Part shown: piece by piece, positions 22,537 to 35,820 of the stretch
How positions within the stretch are numbered: position 1 is the first letter of the stretch
How the letters are laid out: each line of letters starts with the position of its first letter
NCBI GenBank assembly: GCA_030549775.1
Contig: CM060181.1
Span: forward strand, 31,532,753-31,596,752
Direction of reading: 5' to 3'
From: Tamarix chinensis
Taxonomy: Eukaryota > Streptophyta > Magnoliopsida > Caryophyllales > Tamaricaceae
DNA length: 64,000 bases
Notes under the pieces: generated by a model
What the model saw: only the letters and a program-made list of their open reading frames with translations
Database searches by the model: none
What the model was told of the DNA's origin: nothing
Made by a program: the position numbers and the translations under genes

Positions 22537-25327
22537 TCAAAGAAATCTATTCCTTCTTTCTGATGGCTTCAGAATTTGAAACGAACACATTAAGCTCTCA
22601 TCAACACTCATCATCGCACCAGCATTATCAAATTCACCACAATAATTAGGGGCAGAAAATATGGTGACAAGCTGTCTATCAGCAAAGAATTCGTATCCAT
22701 CCTCCACAACCTAGGAGACAAAGAAATGCTGGTAAGCTACAAAGTCAACAAGAAAAGCTGAAATGATCATGACGAGAACTTAAACAACCTGATGAGCACG
22801 ACAGACCAGGTCCATATCATTTTTCATCAGGAACTCAGCCACCTTATCAGCACCAAAGGTATAAGAGACACCCCTATCATTCATTCCCCAACCTTTAACT
22901 TCTCTTGATGGATCTGACCAGAGTAAGTCACACAGCAAACCTGACTCTGGCACATCAGTTGGACGAGATATATTCCTTATCTGATCTAAGTCATTTAGAT
23001 CAGGGGAGATACCACCATGCATGCATATTATCTTATCATCAATAACCGCAGCAACAGGAAGACAATTAAAGCATTCCGTAAATGTCTTCCATAGCCTCAC
23101 ATTGAATCGACGTTTACATTCATCATAGAATCCATAAATTCTGTTAATAGAGGCACATTCATGATTCCCGCGTAAAAGGAAAAAGTTTTCTGGGTACTTG
23201 ATTTTATAAGCAAGCAAAAGGCAAATTGTCTCTAAGCTCTGCTTGCCACGATCCACATAGTCTCCTAGAAACAAATAATTAGCTTCAGGAGGGAAACCCC
23301 CATATTCAAAGAGCCTTAATAGATCCCCATATTGCCCATGAATGTCACCTGAAAATTAGGCAAAAAGCAATAGAAAAATCAAAATAGAGAAAGTTAAGCA
23401 CTGCTCAAATTTATCACATAAAGAACTAACCACAAAGATGAATACACTTATTGATCATGTCGCTCCAGAAACCATCATACTTTTCTATGCATTAATAAAC
23501 ATTATTCAATCTAACAAATTGGGACCCTTTCCCACACAAGGACAAAAGGAGCACATCACCTAACATCTCTTCTGCCATCAGATTATACTCTCGGTTGTGA
23601 ATGGTGACATATTAGGAAGCCGGGGAATTGGGAAATGTAAAGAGAAGAGAGCTAGGTTTCATGCTTATAAACCTTATTCCCTCAGAGTTTTTTCCAGTTG
23701 GCTTCTAAAGGAGTAATGAGAATAGGAAGAAAGAAGGGTAGCAGAAAGAAATGGGAGAGCAATTATCTCTGGAGTTTGGATGCCATGTAAAACAGAAAAG
23801 AAATACAATCTTCTTATACTTATAACATACAGATAAAGGAGGCATTTACCAATAAGCAATACAGGTCTAGGAATCTGGAACCATTGACTCACAGAAATAG
23901 AAGGTCCTTAACACTCAGACAATATCAAGATAAGAATCACGAGGAAATGAGGCCTTGAAAATTTGGATATTTGGCTCACTCATAAATAGAAGGTGCTACT
24001 CTTTATAGTATTAGGTCATAGGACTCATAAAAAAATATAACCAGCAAACAGTTATAGTGGGACAAGTATTGCAAATTCAAGAAATAACAGTACACCTTAA
24101 GAGTCACAAAAAAGGGGAGACATTAAAGGAAAACTAAGCACTAATAAGAAAATAAATACTTCATCTGTTCAAAATACAAAAGATCATAAAAATTCTCCAA
24201 GCCTGTATCATTGTTTCGACATGGTATAGAAACGCATTATCAGGCAGCAAAATTAGAACCATATCTACAGAACCAAGTATCTCCAGATCCAAATCCAACA
24301 ATTAGAGAGAAGCCAGGAGCAAACTAGACACCCCGCTCCCTCTCCAGTAATCAGTTACTCTCTTTCACTCCATCAAGAGCACTTTATACCCAGTACAGAA
24401 AGTCTGACTATTTCCCGTCAGTTCCTTCCTTCTCCTTCAAAATGCAGCATATAGATGGATAGTGATGTTCCTTCCAATTAACGGTCCCTTGGATTTCAGG
24501 TACACCTAAGCCCAATGAATAAAGTCAAGAGGGCACTCTCATGATCACTCCTCCACGATGCCAAAGTAAGAATGTACCTCTATAGTTCTCATTATCAACC
24601 TTTCCCATACAATTTTCCAGCCCAAACAATAGCCACTTTCAAATCAGTCGCCCTCCGCTCACGCATGCATAACCTATACAGACATTCACTCACTTCAAGC
24701 ACTCTTATGATGGAACAGTTCGGGTCCTTGTGATCCCAAAACCATAAATGTAAAGAGACTCCATTTTTTTAGCTTACGTCACACTCCTTGAAAATCCAAT
24801 GCGGCATTCAGCAGAACCGAATCCACAGTCCACGCACCAGCGGCGGGAACACATAGAGCCTCAACCACAAGCATATGAGCTTCCACGTTGATAGCCCTAA
24901 AATTCAAAAGTATTACCAACAAGTTCTCACTCCCTTCACAATCTCAACCACAAGAAAACAACATCTGTCATTCGAACAACTGTTAAATAAAACAACACAA
25001 ATCAGATAAAAAAAATATAAAAATAAATGCAAAACCAGAAAAACGCAAAATCAAATTCAAATCCACGGGAAAGTCAATCTACAAGAGGAAAAAAACAAAT
25101 GCTTAAGGAGAGCAGGAAAAATAAGGGTAAGAAATAATATTACCACAGATCTTGATTGGAGCTTCCAGCTCCAATAGATTAGGCTGCTGTAGAAATATCT
25201 CTCTCGCGGCGGTACAAAGTTGCCGGATCTCCAACTCCGATAGCTGAACTTGTCGAGCAGCACCAGGTCTAGCGTTACGAAATTCCAGCAATCTGTTTAT
25301 AATGTCATCTAAAACTGCTGGGTCCAT
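22537..25327 (-). CDS. Type-1 Ser/Thr protein phosphatase catalytic subunit (TOPP/PP1), three exons
   Basis: Exons on the minus strand: 25327-25144, 23348-22789 and 22710-22537, all with GT-AG introns (about 1.8 kb and 78 bp), giving 305 aa; plant PP1s are usually about 310-330. The metal and phosphate site motifs are complete: GDIHG (62-66), GDYVDRG (90-96), RGNHE (121-125), then [27 protein letters not shown] and [16 protein letters not shown]. The protein ends shortly after [11 protein letters not shown]. It removes phosphate from Ser/Thr in nucleus and cytoplasm, with targeting set by regulatory subunits. An ATG 12 codons upstream is in frame, but [10 protein letters not shown] is the usual PP1-like start. 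I see no damage, and this is the only host gene in the window that looks intact. The exact paralogue cannot be named. Confidence 0.95.
23349..25143 (-). other. First intron of the phosphatase gene (1.8 kb)
   Basis: Bounded by a GT donor after ...KIC-G and an AG acceptor before DIHGQYG. I recognised no element or second gene inside it. The short open frames here have no family resemblance. Confidence 0.85.
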
Positions 25328-25452
25328 CGATTTCAACCTCTGCTCTCTCTCCCCCCGTTTCAAAACTGCGGCGCTTTCTTCTACTCTCAGCTAGGGAAAA
25401 AAGAAAGAGGGAGAGAGAGAATAACAATGGAGGACAAAGAAGTCTATAAATA
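25328..25452 (-). promoter_or_regulatory. Phosphatase core promoter and leader
   Basis: On the minus strand a TATTTATA word (25445-25452) lies about 118 bp before the ATG. A long CT-rich run (about 25375-25420, TTCTCTCTCTCCCTCTTTC) follows, like the Y-patch of plant promoters and leaders. The transcription start is inferred to be near 25415-25420; no site was measured. Confidence 0.5.
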
Positions 25453-27182
25453 TCATTTATGCATGTATGGGGTCAAACTGCTCTTTCCGGCTTCCTCCGG
25501 CTGTTTTATTATGGCCGAGGCAACTATTTTTATAAGGATTTTCATCTGGGCCTACTTTCATTTCATTGTTTGGATTTGTAGGTGACCGGGTCAACAATGG
25601 CGAGAGATCTTGGATCCGACATAGATCTACAAACTCACTCATTTACAGTCAGTCTAATCTTACGTTTTCACCTAAAGCATTTGACTCGAGTCTAAATTTA
25701 TATAAACCTAACCAAATTTGAGTCTAGAACAAGCAACTTTATACTCAAACTACACTCAACGACCCATTTAGCCACGCATTTATGCATATGTACATTTATA
25801 TACTGACTAATTATATTATTATTTAATTTTATTCAATTATATTTTCTTTAATGATTCTCTTAGAGCATCTACTTTATTTGTCTACATTTTCTTTTTTTGT
25901 ATATTTACCTTGTAAGAAATCTGCAAGGCATTTTCAATGATGAACTAACCAACTTAATTCTTAAAGTTTTAAGGAATCAAAATACCTTTTGAAAAGATGA
26001 AGTAAATTCTATAATATTTTAATTTTCTTCAAAGAAGGAATAATTTTAATGAAAAGTGCATATTAAGTTATATAAAAATAAAAAGCCTATTAATATTTAG
26101 ATAATATATATACATATTAAGTCATCCAACCATGGTAGGTAGTCATAGGGTAAGGGACAAAGAACAAGTATTTTTAACATAGGATGGGTGACCAACAGAA
26201 AGTACCTGGTAGTCAATTAGGATAATTACACGACACTAATTTATTATGTTTTTCATTTTAAAAATGCATCAAATGATCATAAAATTTAAACATTTTTATA
26301 TACTTGTGATGGAAATAATTTATAGGATTTTCCCTATTTTTTATTATTTTTAGAATTTATTTTTATTTTTATTGGGGGATTTCCTCATAAAAGCTTGTAA
26401 ATTTTAATTCTAACCTAAAGATAATTTTTAGCTTGGTTTGCAGCCATCATTAACTATATGATCAGAGCACAATATCTTTATGATGAACAATGAGAGTTAT
26501 AAAATACCACATCATACTTTTGCCTAAATCAATCATATATTGAAAATATGCCTATGGCTTCTAACACTCAAATGTAAGTCAAGACTAAGCAAGACTATAT
26601 TTCTCCTCCTTTAGTGTGCTCAAGATCAACCCCTTCCCTTTGGGTTGAATTGCTTGATTTCTTGTATGCCTTTAATAGTGTTCATTTCACACTTTGCGGT
26701 AGAAAAAAAAATATCCCAACTCATTTTCTCTGTTTTCGTTCCTCATTATTCTTAGTGGAAGAAAAAGTATTCTTGGTGTTCTTGCCATTTTTGAATTCCT
26801 AGCCTTTGCTCCTTATCATCTATGCTCTTTTTTCATTCTCTTGATATTTTTTTAGTTCTCTCTTTACTTTCCGTAACGTAAGAGGGTATTAGGATTAGAA
26901 GAAAAGTTAAAGATTTTGATTATTTCTACTATTAGAGTTCTTATTTTAGTAAGGAGGGGATCAACTACCTATCTTTGGTATTTCAAGAGCTTTATTTTTT
27001 ATTTGGTTGAGATAGCTAAGGGATTAGGTAAATCTTTCTTAACTTTTACCTTGTATGGAACATGTTAAAGTATTATTTACTTCTTAAAATTAGGATTTTG
27101 ACAGTTTTAAGCATGAGAGCATATGATCATGAAATAATATGTACATTTAAGCACGATGATATTTAATTTTGTGCAACATGAG
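25453..27182. other. Phosphatase upstream region and AT-rich intergenic DNA
   Basis: The first 200 bp are less AT-rich and probably hold further promoter sequence. The rest is AT-rich without a supportable gene or element end. Confidence 0.35.
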
Positions 27183-29911
27183 TGTAATACCCCCATTATA
27201 CTGAGGTTGATAAATTATGAAAGTCTTATGTTAATGGATTTTGGATAATTTTTTATCTTGATTTAGAAATATATTTTGAATTTGATTAGAAAAGGAATTG
27301 AAAAAGTGTGGAAATTTTGAGAGAAAATGAGTTTTTATAGTATACCAATCAATTGTTCTATGAATCAATCAACTAGTTTGTCATTTTCTACAAGGTTTTT
27401 GATTTGATGGAACCAGTCAATTAGTCTAGGAAAGCAATTGACTAATTTATAGAATATTCAATTGGTCAACCAAACCAATCAACTAGTTTATCGAGCTGAG
27501 TGACTTCTTCAAGCATTGATTTTTCTAAAAAATTCATCTAACAATTTGGAACCTTGGTAATCATACTCTAATGTACTTTCTAAGTAATCTTTAACCCTTT
27601 TTATCATTTATCCTAGCTTTAATTTTGTCTCAAATGGATTTAAAGGTCTAATTTTGGTAGAAAATGGAAAAGATGATGCCATCCCCTTATCTTCTTCTTT
27701 CTCTCTCCTTTATGTAGCTCTAGATGGATTACTTGTTCCAAATTGTCACTTCACACCCAGGAAATTTGTTTTCCATGATCATATGTCCATTCCCCTTCTT
27801 GCGTTTGAAATTTTTCTAAAAAATCTTGACATGCTTTTTTCCAAAAAAAAACATAATTTAAACCCTGATAAGAAAGTTAGCCATATTCTTGATAAATCTA
27901 CCATGTATGGTTCAATTTCAAATGGTAATATGTTTCACTTCTCCCCTTCATTTCTTAACCTATTATTTGGTAATAAATAGCCCTAATCCTCTTTATCCTT
28001 CACTTCTTTTCAACCACTAAAATACTCTAAGTTCTTCCACATTTATGCTCCATTCTTCCTCATTTTGCATTTTAATTCATTCACCCCTTTGGATCATTCC
28101 TTTAGCTCCATACTATTTATCTTTAAGTAATGAAGGATTAAATTTAGGAAAAGTTGAGGCTTTGAGTTGATTTTTCTTGAAATATTCTTAGAGGTGGTAA
28201 ATTCTAATTTTTTTTCCTTCTTGGATTTATACTCTTTTGATTTATGAGATTTTAAAAATGGTTTCTAGTTTTGATATCTTTTTTTTTAAGGTTTTTGAGA
28301 GTTAGAATCTTTCAACTAAATATTTTGCTACTTGGTGTGAATTTTTGCTAAGCTTGCAAGTAATTCATTCTTATTTTTGAAATTTGGTATTGAATGAGCA
28401 TGTGAGCTAGCGTAGTTTGTATAATTCTGATCTTTGCATGATTATATGGTAATGATTGGTATTTTGGTGGCTCATGATATAATCCATAGGTATTTTGAGA
28501 AATATGGTTAGTTATCTATAAATGTGGCATGATTAGCATATAGTCCTATGTAACCTCTTTTTCTATAATGGTGATGTTATAAATTTGACATGGTTGGATT
28601 TTGGAGCCTTATTCATATTTTAAATGCGTATAATGTGTTTTTTGTGAACAAACCAATCAAGTGGTTAAGCAAAATCAATTGAGTGGTTCCTAAAATAGTT
28701 ACCTAGTTAGTCTAACCCTTCGATTGGTTTGTCTATGGTGACTTTGGGTTGCTCTCTATTTAAACTCGTCGATTAGTTTGTGCCTGACCAATTGGGTGGC
28801 TTTTAAAACAATTGACCGGTTAGTCCAACTAATTAACTAGTTCATTTGTGATATTTCTAGGTGCTCTTTGGTTAAACCCACCGGCTGGTTACCCAAATCA
28901 TTCAACTAGTTTGTTTAATCAATAAAGTTGTTGTAATAGAGAATATAGGGTTTGGGTTGGGCTAAACCAATCAACCAATTTGCCCAAAGAATGTTGTTTT
29001 ACTTCTTTTAACCTCGATATAATTTGAGTTTTGGTATTATGATATAACATGGTTCTTTAATCATGAGAACACACATCTTGGCATGAATTAACCAACCTAT
29101 TGGATGAATTAATTGGTCCATAATTTATGTCATTATTATTAAGTGCCTTTAAAAGACTCTAATAAAAAAAGTGGAGTAAATATGCTATGATGCAACTATT
29201 AAGTAATATAATCCAGTTTATTAGCATAAAAGGATTAACTTGACGGATAGGTTAAACTTAGTTAAGTACTATCGAAATTCCCATCACATCTTTTAGATGG
29301 TAATGACGGTTAAGTTAGAATGATCATATGGATGTGTTGTTGGTTGTTATGTGGGTCTTATGTCATAACATGACTTTGGCAAACCAAGTATTAATCACTT
29401 AAAGTGAAATATGATAGAGTAATACATGTGTCTATATTATCTAATTCTTAATTAGCTACTAAGGGCTAGTCTACCTAATGGCATTTATGGAGCCTTTGAG
29501 CTTACTTTCAGGCGGGATCCTGATAGATCTTTGTGTCATACCTACTTTAAATACTAATGATGTGATAGGGGATATCGATACTAAAGAGTCTGGTTATCTA
29601 GGTGGTTTATTTAGCTTAAGACATGACTTCATGTCCATTGGTGGTTATTTGGTTTTGGTAGGAATTTATATCCATTGGTGGTTACTTGGCTTTAGCTAAA
29701 CTTTATTTCCTCTAGTATTTGGTGTGACTTCCATGGTATTATGAGACCATAAAGAGATAATCCATCCCATTTTTTAGAAAGAAATAATGGCTTATAAATG
29801 AATAACATTTCGTATTTGGTAACTTGGAAGATGGATCTAATGGATTGATTTATGCAAATGGATTGTAGAAGTTCTAGTGAGTTGCTTGAATAACTTGCTT
29901 ATGTAATTATA
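27183..29911 (+). mobile_element. Left part of decayed long LTR A
   Basis: Begins TGTAATACCCCCATTATACT, like the other LTR starts in this window. It contains ATTAATCACTTAAAGTG near 29391, which matches a module of the E and G LTRs. LTR B is inserted at 29912. The matching right part is probably 40619-41206, which ends in GGGAGTGTTACA. The flanking 5-mers (ATGAG and ACTAT) do not match, so the pairing is uncertain. Confidence 0.4.
27345..28990 (+). repeat. Dispersed degenerate CAATCAACTAGTTTG-like motif
   Basis: Variants of ACCAATCAACTAGTTTG and GACCGGTTAGTCCAAC occur about fifteen times in two clusters (27345-27500 and 28650-28985), on an AT-rich background. This resembles the repeated CGAYTGGTT-type motif of some long plant LTRs. 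Confidence 0.5.
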
Positions 29912-31263
29912 TGAAATACCTTAAAATTCTAATTCTGAAAATTATGGCTAAATAAGGATTTACTAGGAAAATTAATTAAACAAATTATTTTATTAAAATA
30001 TAGGGGAGTTATTTAGGGATAATCAAGAAGAAAATGATAAATAATTTAATTAGGAAAAAAATTAGGAAGTGTTGCTAATTAAAATGGGATTTAAAATAAT
30101 AATATTTAATTATTATTAAAAAAATAGCACAAATTAATCTAAAAAGGAATTAATTATTATTATTTTATACATATTATTATTTTAAATAACCCAAAAATTC
30201 TAAAATACCCAACCCACCTATTTTTTCATTTTTTTTCTTTTCTTTTCTTTTCTTTTTCTCCCTCTTTTTCCCTTTTTCTTTTCTTCCTCTCTTTCCCTTT
30301 TCTTTTTTTCCTTCTCCTGAAATGCCCCGAAAATTCTAATTTTATTATTTATCCTTAAATAAGATTTTATTTTGAAAATTAATTAAATAATTTACTTTTA
30401 TTAAAATAAGAGGAAATTAATTAGGGTAAATCAAGAAGAGAAATTTAAAAGTGTTTTAAATGGGAGGAATGGTGGTATTTTAAGCTAATTAAGGATTTTA
30501 TTTTGGAAATTAATTAAATAAATTACTTTGTTTAAATTAAGAAGGATAAAATAGTTTTAAACTAATATAAACTTTATAAATAATTTAATTGGAGGAAATT
30601 AGAGTGTTTTGGTTAATTAAAATGGAATTTAAGAAAATTCTTTCAAAAATCCCTAAATTAACCCAAAAATAGAATTTAATTATTATTTTAATATTTATAT
30701 TTTATTAAACATCCCAAATTACTCCAAATCATGCTAATTAATCCAACCACTAATTTCCCTTCGTTTCTTTTTTTTTTCTTTTCTCCTTTTTCCCCCCTTT
30801 TTCCTTTTCTTTCCTTTCTTTCTCTTCTTTTTTTTTTCCCGGCATGGGCCGGCCTGCTAGGCCCAGCACCCTCACGGCCCAGCCTCCCCGCGCACACCCT
30901 TCCTTCCTCCCGGCCGGTTCAGCCTTTTTCTTTCTTTCCTTAATTCCCCGCTGAACCGCCGGTCCACCCCCACCTGCACTTCGACGTCTACCTTCCGCCT
31001 CTGCCACCGAAAATTTCACCGGGAAACTTAGCTTCAATGGCATGCCATTTCCACCGATCAATTCGTCTTTTCTCCCTCGTTTTCATCCCTGCCGACATGA
31101 CCCTTCAATGAGCCTCTCTCCCCGCACGTAAACCTCCATTTTTTCGACAGATCATGGCCTGTAAATCGCAGACTATGTGCCGGCTAATCTCGCCGGACGA
31201 CCTACCCTAACCCTAACCCCCTAACCTCCCTCGAAGCTTTGTCGTTTCCCGTCCCAATTTGCC

Positions 31264-31271
31264 TATAAATA
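31264..31271 (+). promoter_or_regulatory. LTR C TATA box
   Basis: TATAAATA about 946 bp into the LTR, at the same place relative to the GC-rich block as in the other LTRs. It would set the U3/R border, leaving about 4 kb of R plus U5. Confidence 0.6.
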
Positions 31272-31740
31272 GCCGTAACCACCGCCTGAATTGGGTTCGA
31301 AAAATCTGGAACCTAGAGAAATCCCGTCGCACCGCCCCACCTTCAGCCGCCCTTTCCTCCGCCGTCAGCCACCTTTGCCGCCTGCCCTTGCCACCACAAC
31401 CCTCCCTGCACCGCCCTATACACAACCAACCCCCTTAACCTCCCTGCCTTGCGCCGCACGTGCCGCCCTGGCCGTGCGAAAATTCCTCCCCGAAACAACC
31501 CTTCCAGCCCCTGCGCCACCTTCGCGCTGCCACCGCCGGCCATACTGCCGCTTGCAGCACCGCCACCACCCCCAAAACGACCAGGGGATCCTGCTCTACC
31601 TCCTTACACCTCCCATTTCCTCTAGTTTCCCCTTCCCTATCCCCCACATCCATTTTCCTCTTTCCTCCCTTCCTCCACCGCCGCCGGCGCCACCACCCCA
31701 GCCAGGTTGCCCAACTCCCTGAACCCTAGATCTTAAATAA

Positions 31741-32504
31741 TAAAAGTGATTAATGATTTTAATACTATTAACTACTATTATTAGTGTTATTATGACTAAT
31801 ATTAACATTATCATTATTATTACTATATTATTATTATTATTACTAATACTACCACCCTTATTATTATTACTAGGACCCAACCTTACCCTAAGAACCTCTA
31901 ATTAATGGTGTTAATTAACTATAAGACCTTGTTAAGTTATTACTAATATTACTATCATTACCACTGTTATTATTATTATTATGATGATTATTATTATTAG
32001 TATTGCTACTATCATTATTGTTATTATTATTATGATTATCATATTTGTTACTTTAACTATGACTAACATCATTATTATCTCTATTATTATTATTTTAGTA
32101 GTTTTACTAATACTAGTATTATTACTATTAATATTACTATCATTATCGCTATTATTATTAATATGGTCATGGTGGTTATTGTTGTCAATATTATTATTAT
32201 TATTGTGCTTACCCTTAGTATTATTATTATTACTAATGTTATCAACATTATTATTATCATACTTATTATTATTATTATTGTTGTTGTTATTATTATTATT
32301 ATGATTATTACTATCATTATATTTACCACACTTATTACTTTAACTATTACTACCATCATTCTCATCCTTATTATCATTATTATTTAATACTATTACTTTT
32401 AGAACTCTTATTATCATTATCTGCATTATTACTATTATTATTATTATCGTTATCACTGTTGTTGTTGTTATTATTATTATTATTATTGTGGTTGTTGTTG
32501 TTAC

Positions 32505-32543
<39 letters not shown>

Positions 32544-32622
32544 CATTAATATCATTATCATTATTGTTAGTATTATTATTATTATTATTATTATCATTAT
32601 TGCTATCACCATCATTTTCACT

Positions 32623-32711
<89 letters not shown>

Positions 32712-32825
32712 CATCATTATTATTATTATTATTATTATTAGTATTAGTATGTTATTGTTCTAACTCTTATTATCGTTGTGTTATCCTTATTAATATTTTT
32801 AGTATTATTATTGCTGTTTACACTA

Positions 32826-32856
<31 letters not shown>

Positions 32857-32858
32857 TA

Positions 32859-32898
<40 letters not shown>

Positions 32899-33110
32899 CA
32901 TGATCATGGTTGTTGTTATTATTATTATTACCATCATTATTATTATTATCACTTATACTACTACGATTTCAATTGTTATTATCAACATTATTATCATTGT
33001 AACCACTATTATTATTACTAGTAGTATTTTTACTATTATTATTGGTATTAATAATAATATTGTTATTAGTAATATTAAAACCCTTTACTTTAATAACTAT
33101 GGATTTTACT
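31741..33110 (+). repeat. ATT microsatellite array of LTR C (about 1.35 kb)
   Basis: Nearly continuous ATT/ATC/GTT trinucleotides. The purest part is 32500-32740, which includes an ATC run at 32623-32675. Long apparent open frames in all six frames here are an artefact of the repeat. Confidence 0.9.
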
Positions 33111-33293
33111 AAGGCGTGTCTTGATTAGTGATCACTTGTTTAACTATCTTGAGAATAATAATAACCCTACCTTTTAATTATAAACTACTATTATTAATAT
33201 TAGCCATAGTATTAGGCCATGATAGGGGTAAGATAGGAAAATTATGGTAATTCCGGTAGAGGGAGATTAACCCTTAGTATTTCCCTCTTATAG

Positions 33294-33355
33294 GTAAACC
33301 GGGTCAAAGCCCTCAGGAGGCGTAGGAGCGTGCTCCAAGCCCGGCGCCGATTTAG
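33294..33355 (+). other. 62-bp conserved block of LTR C with splice-like borders
   Basis: Preceded by a pyrimidine tract and TATAG; followed by GTAAGG. The core AGGAGCGTGCTCCAAGCCCGGC is shared with LTRs B and G. The spacing between the two borders is exactly 62 bp in all three. Read here as a candidate leader exon; no coding meaning is claimed. Confidence 0.5.
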
Positions 33356-34278
33356 GTAAGGGTCTAACTAAGGCCGCTTGTGTGATACGTGAACTATTTA
33401 CCTTGGATGCCTCGCATGATTATGTGTCGTGTTTTAAATGTCATTGTCTTACCTGCTTTAAGTGTAGCGTAGCTTGGATTCAAGGTACGTCTATGTGATC
33501 GCCTTTGTTTTGTATTAATGTGGATGTGCTACAAGTTGTGTTATGCTGTGGCCTTAGGACATGCATGCTAGGATATTTGGTGTGGTGACATAGTTTGGGG
33601 ACATGGAAGAAAAGATTTGGAAAGAAATAACAAAAGGGGGAAATAAGTCGGTCAGAGAAGGAATAAGAGAACTAGGGTTTTCATGGGGTGGTTAAGGTCC
33701 ACATGGGGGCGAACCTTACGTACAGAAAGATGCCTCGGGGTGTGTGAAAGATAAGAGAAGTGTCGTTTGGGCATTTGGGGGCTTCACACGAAAAATAGTA
33801 CGTAGACCAAAATAAGGGTGCGCAGGAGACTAGGCTAGAGTTTAGAGGGTGACAAGAAGAAAAGGGGAGAGTTAAAATAATAAGTGAGGGTGAAGGTGAC
33901 ATGAAATGAGGGTTGAACCGAGGGGTCGTAAGGTGTAAGGGTGCTAGGATGGTTCTAGATGTACGAGGCAGGAAAGGGTGGGCCACATAGGCCCAAGTTG
34001 GGTTTTTTGGAGAAAACCCTAAGGGAAGGTGGTGAGTGGACTTTGGGGTAAAAGGTGGTGGGCCCAGACCCACACACTTAGGAGACGGGTTCCGGAGTGA
34101 GTAAGCTGATTAAGGGAAGGATGTCGGGCGAGTTAAGAGGCGCAGCGATCTCAAGATATGAGACGGGCCCTCTTGGGAGGATGAGTATAGCTGAAGTTAG
34201 CCATGCATGTCTAGGGCGGAAACTCGTTGAAAAAGATACAATAAAATACTAATCAATTAAAGAGGAAGATGCCAAGCC

Positions 34279-34635
34279 GGGCCCACACCGGTCCATCGAT
34301 GAATAATAGTGGCCAGGAGCCGGGGTGCCCTGGAGACCGATCCACCGGCGAATAATAGTGGCCAGGAGCGTTTTGCCCTGTATATATTTCCGGTCCACCG
34401 GCTATAATAGTGGGGGTTTCCGTGCTCAGCAAACCAAATATAAAATCGATAAGACATGGGGAAGATACTAAATACTTACAGTGGAACACCATGTGAGTCG
34501 GGGCCAGACCGGTCCACCAGCAAATAATAGTGGCCAGGAGCGTTTTGCCCTGGAGACCGAACCACCGGCAAATAATAGTGGTCAGGAGCGTTTTGCCTTG
34601 TACATATCTCCGGTCCACCGACTATAATAGTGGGG
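34279..34635 (+). repeat. Dyad motif cluster of LTR C (6 copies)
   Basis: Six copies of a CCRGTCCACCGGC-(N)-ATAATAGTGG type unit, arranged as two sets of three. The third member of each set has CTATAATAGTGGGG; the others have AATAATAGTGGCCAGG or similar. Confidence 0.85.
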
Positions 34636-35199
34636 CACCCGCACTTACATGGATTAATAAAGAGTATGTGGAATTGAGTATGGTATTAAGAGATTTAAAG
34701 GATAAGTCTAATTGGAACATAATCGGCCTCACTATTTGTATTGTCTTATGTGCCTATATGATCATGCTTGTATTGTGTACTTTGTCTGTTCGGCCTTAGT
34801 TATTCGGTTACCTTGCTCAATACGAAGCGTACTGACCACCCGTTTCATCGGTGCTGCTCATTCCCACGAGCAGAAGGCCCCACTGATCTAGTGTAGGTAG
34901 GTGACTCTATATTTGATGCCTACGACGCTTATGAGGCGTCGGGCGGGACCGAGAGCTGAGTCCGGACCTAGCTTGTGGATCGAGAGTGGCGTGGCAGGAG
35001 TCTGTTGTCACTTCACCTTTCTTATGTATTTAAGTTTATTTATCTTAAGTGTATGACGTTTCAACTTTCAAAAACCTTAAAACCGTATCTTGAATTATAC
35101 TTTGAACCTCCACACTCTGATTCTGTATTACTTGGGTTTTACCCATGAATGTGTTATGCTAACAACTCGTATTTGTTGGATAATCTGTTTTAGCCTTAG

Positions 35200-35244
35200 C
35201 ACTTAGTACCGGGACGGTAGGAGTGAACCGTTCTAGTATTAAGT
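35200..35244 (+). other. Conserved hairpin near the 3' end of LTR C
   Basis: CACTTAGTAC pairs with GTATTAAGTG, and inside it ACGGT pairs with ACCGT around the loop AGGAGTGA. It lies about 100 bp before the LTR end and is found at the same place in LTRs B, F, G and the inverted copy H. Confidence 0.7.
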
Positions 35245-35812
35245 GTGGCGGTAACGCCCCCAAATTTACAAGTGTTATCTCTTATTTCCGATAAACTTTT
35301 TGAAATTAAATGAAATTTTTCAGTAGTAAATTTGGGGGTGTTACATCTCCCCCCAAGCTGGGCCAACCCGCTCGCGCGACCCAGCTTCCTTCCTTCCTTG
35401 CGCAGCCCAGGCCCGCGTGACCACCCCTTCCCTCACTCGTCGCCCAAACCACCTTGTCAAGCCGCCCCTTTTCCTTTTCTTTTCTTTCCCCTGGACTGCC
35501 GGTCCACCCCTTTCCCTTTTCTTCTTCTTCCCACGCGACCTGCACCCCGACCCTGCAACCCTACACTTGCCAGCAACCACCTACACCGTTCGACCATCCT
35601 CCCCTCCCTCTCCCATCGCTTTCTTTCACAATTTCGGCCCCAACCGATCCTTTTCCCCTCTCTTGAGCACCCTACCCCTTTCCCTTTCCCTCTTCCCTCA
35701 ACCTTGCCGCCCCTACCATGGAAGCACCACCTCAATTGCCACCACGGGTAGCATGCCTGGCACCTGCACCCCTCTTGTCTTCTTCCCCTTGTCATTGCCC
35801 ACCCAATTAGCT

Positions 35813-35820
35813 TATAAATA
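35813..35820 (+). promoter_or_regulatory. LTR B TATA box
   Basis: TATAAATA in the same GC/CT-rich context as in LTRs C and G, about 0.87 kb into B once C is removed. Confidence 0.55.

Larger units (their letters stand above)
30318..35345 (+). mobile_element. Solo LTR C (5028 bp) nested in B
   Basis: Starts TGAAATGCCCCGAAAATTC and ends AATTTGGGGGTGTTACA, with a perfect duplication TCTCC (30313-30317 and 35346-35350). Contains a telomere-like CCCTAACCCTAACCCCC (31206-31222) just before a TATA box, a GC-rich block, a 1.35-kb ATT array, the 62-bp block, six dyad motifs and the 3' hairpin. No primer site follows the right end, so it is a solo LTR. Only B-type DNA flanks it, so C is younger than B. 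Confidence 0.9.

Noticed and set aside
25328..25363. Upstream in-frame ATG of the phosphatase
   Set aside because: It adds [12 protein letters not shown], which PP1 proteins lack; [10 protein letters not shown] is the family-like start. The upstream ATG cannot be excluded as a minor start.
31981..32763. Long overlapping open frames coding for poly-Ile, poly-Leu and poly-Met peptides
   Set aside because: They are translations of the ATT/ATC array in every frame on both strands and show no protein-like composition. The same holds for 36450-37676, 55181-55721 and 62201-62738.
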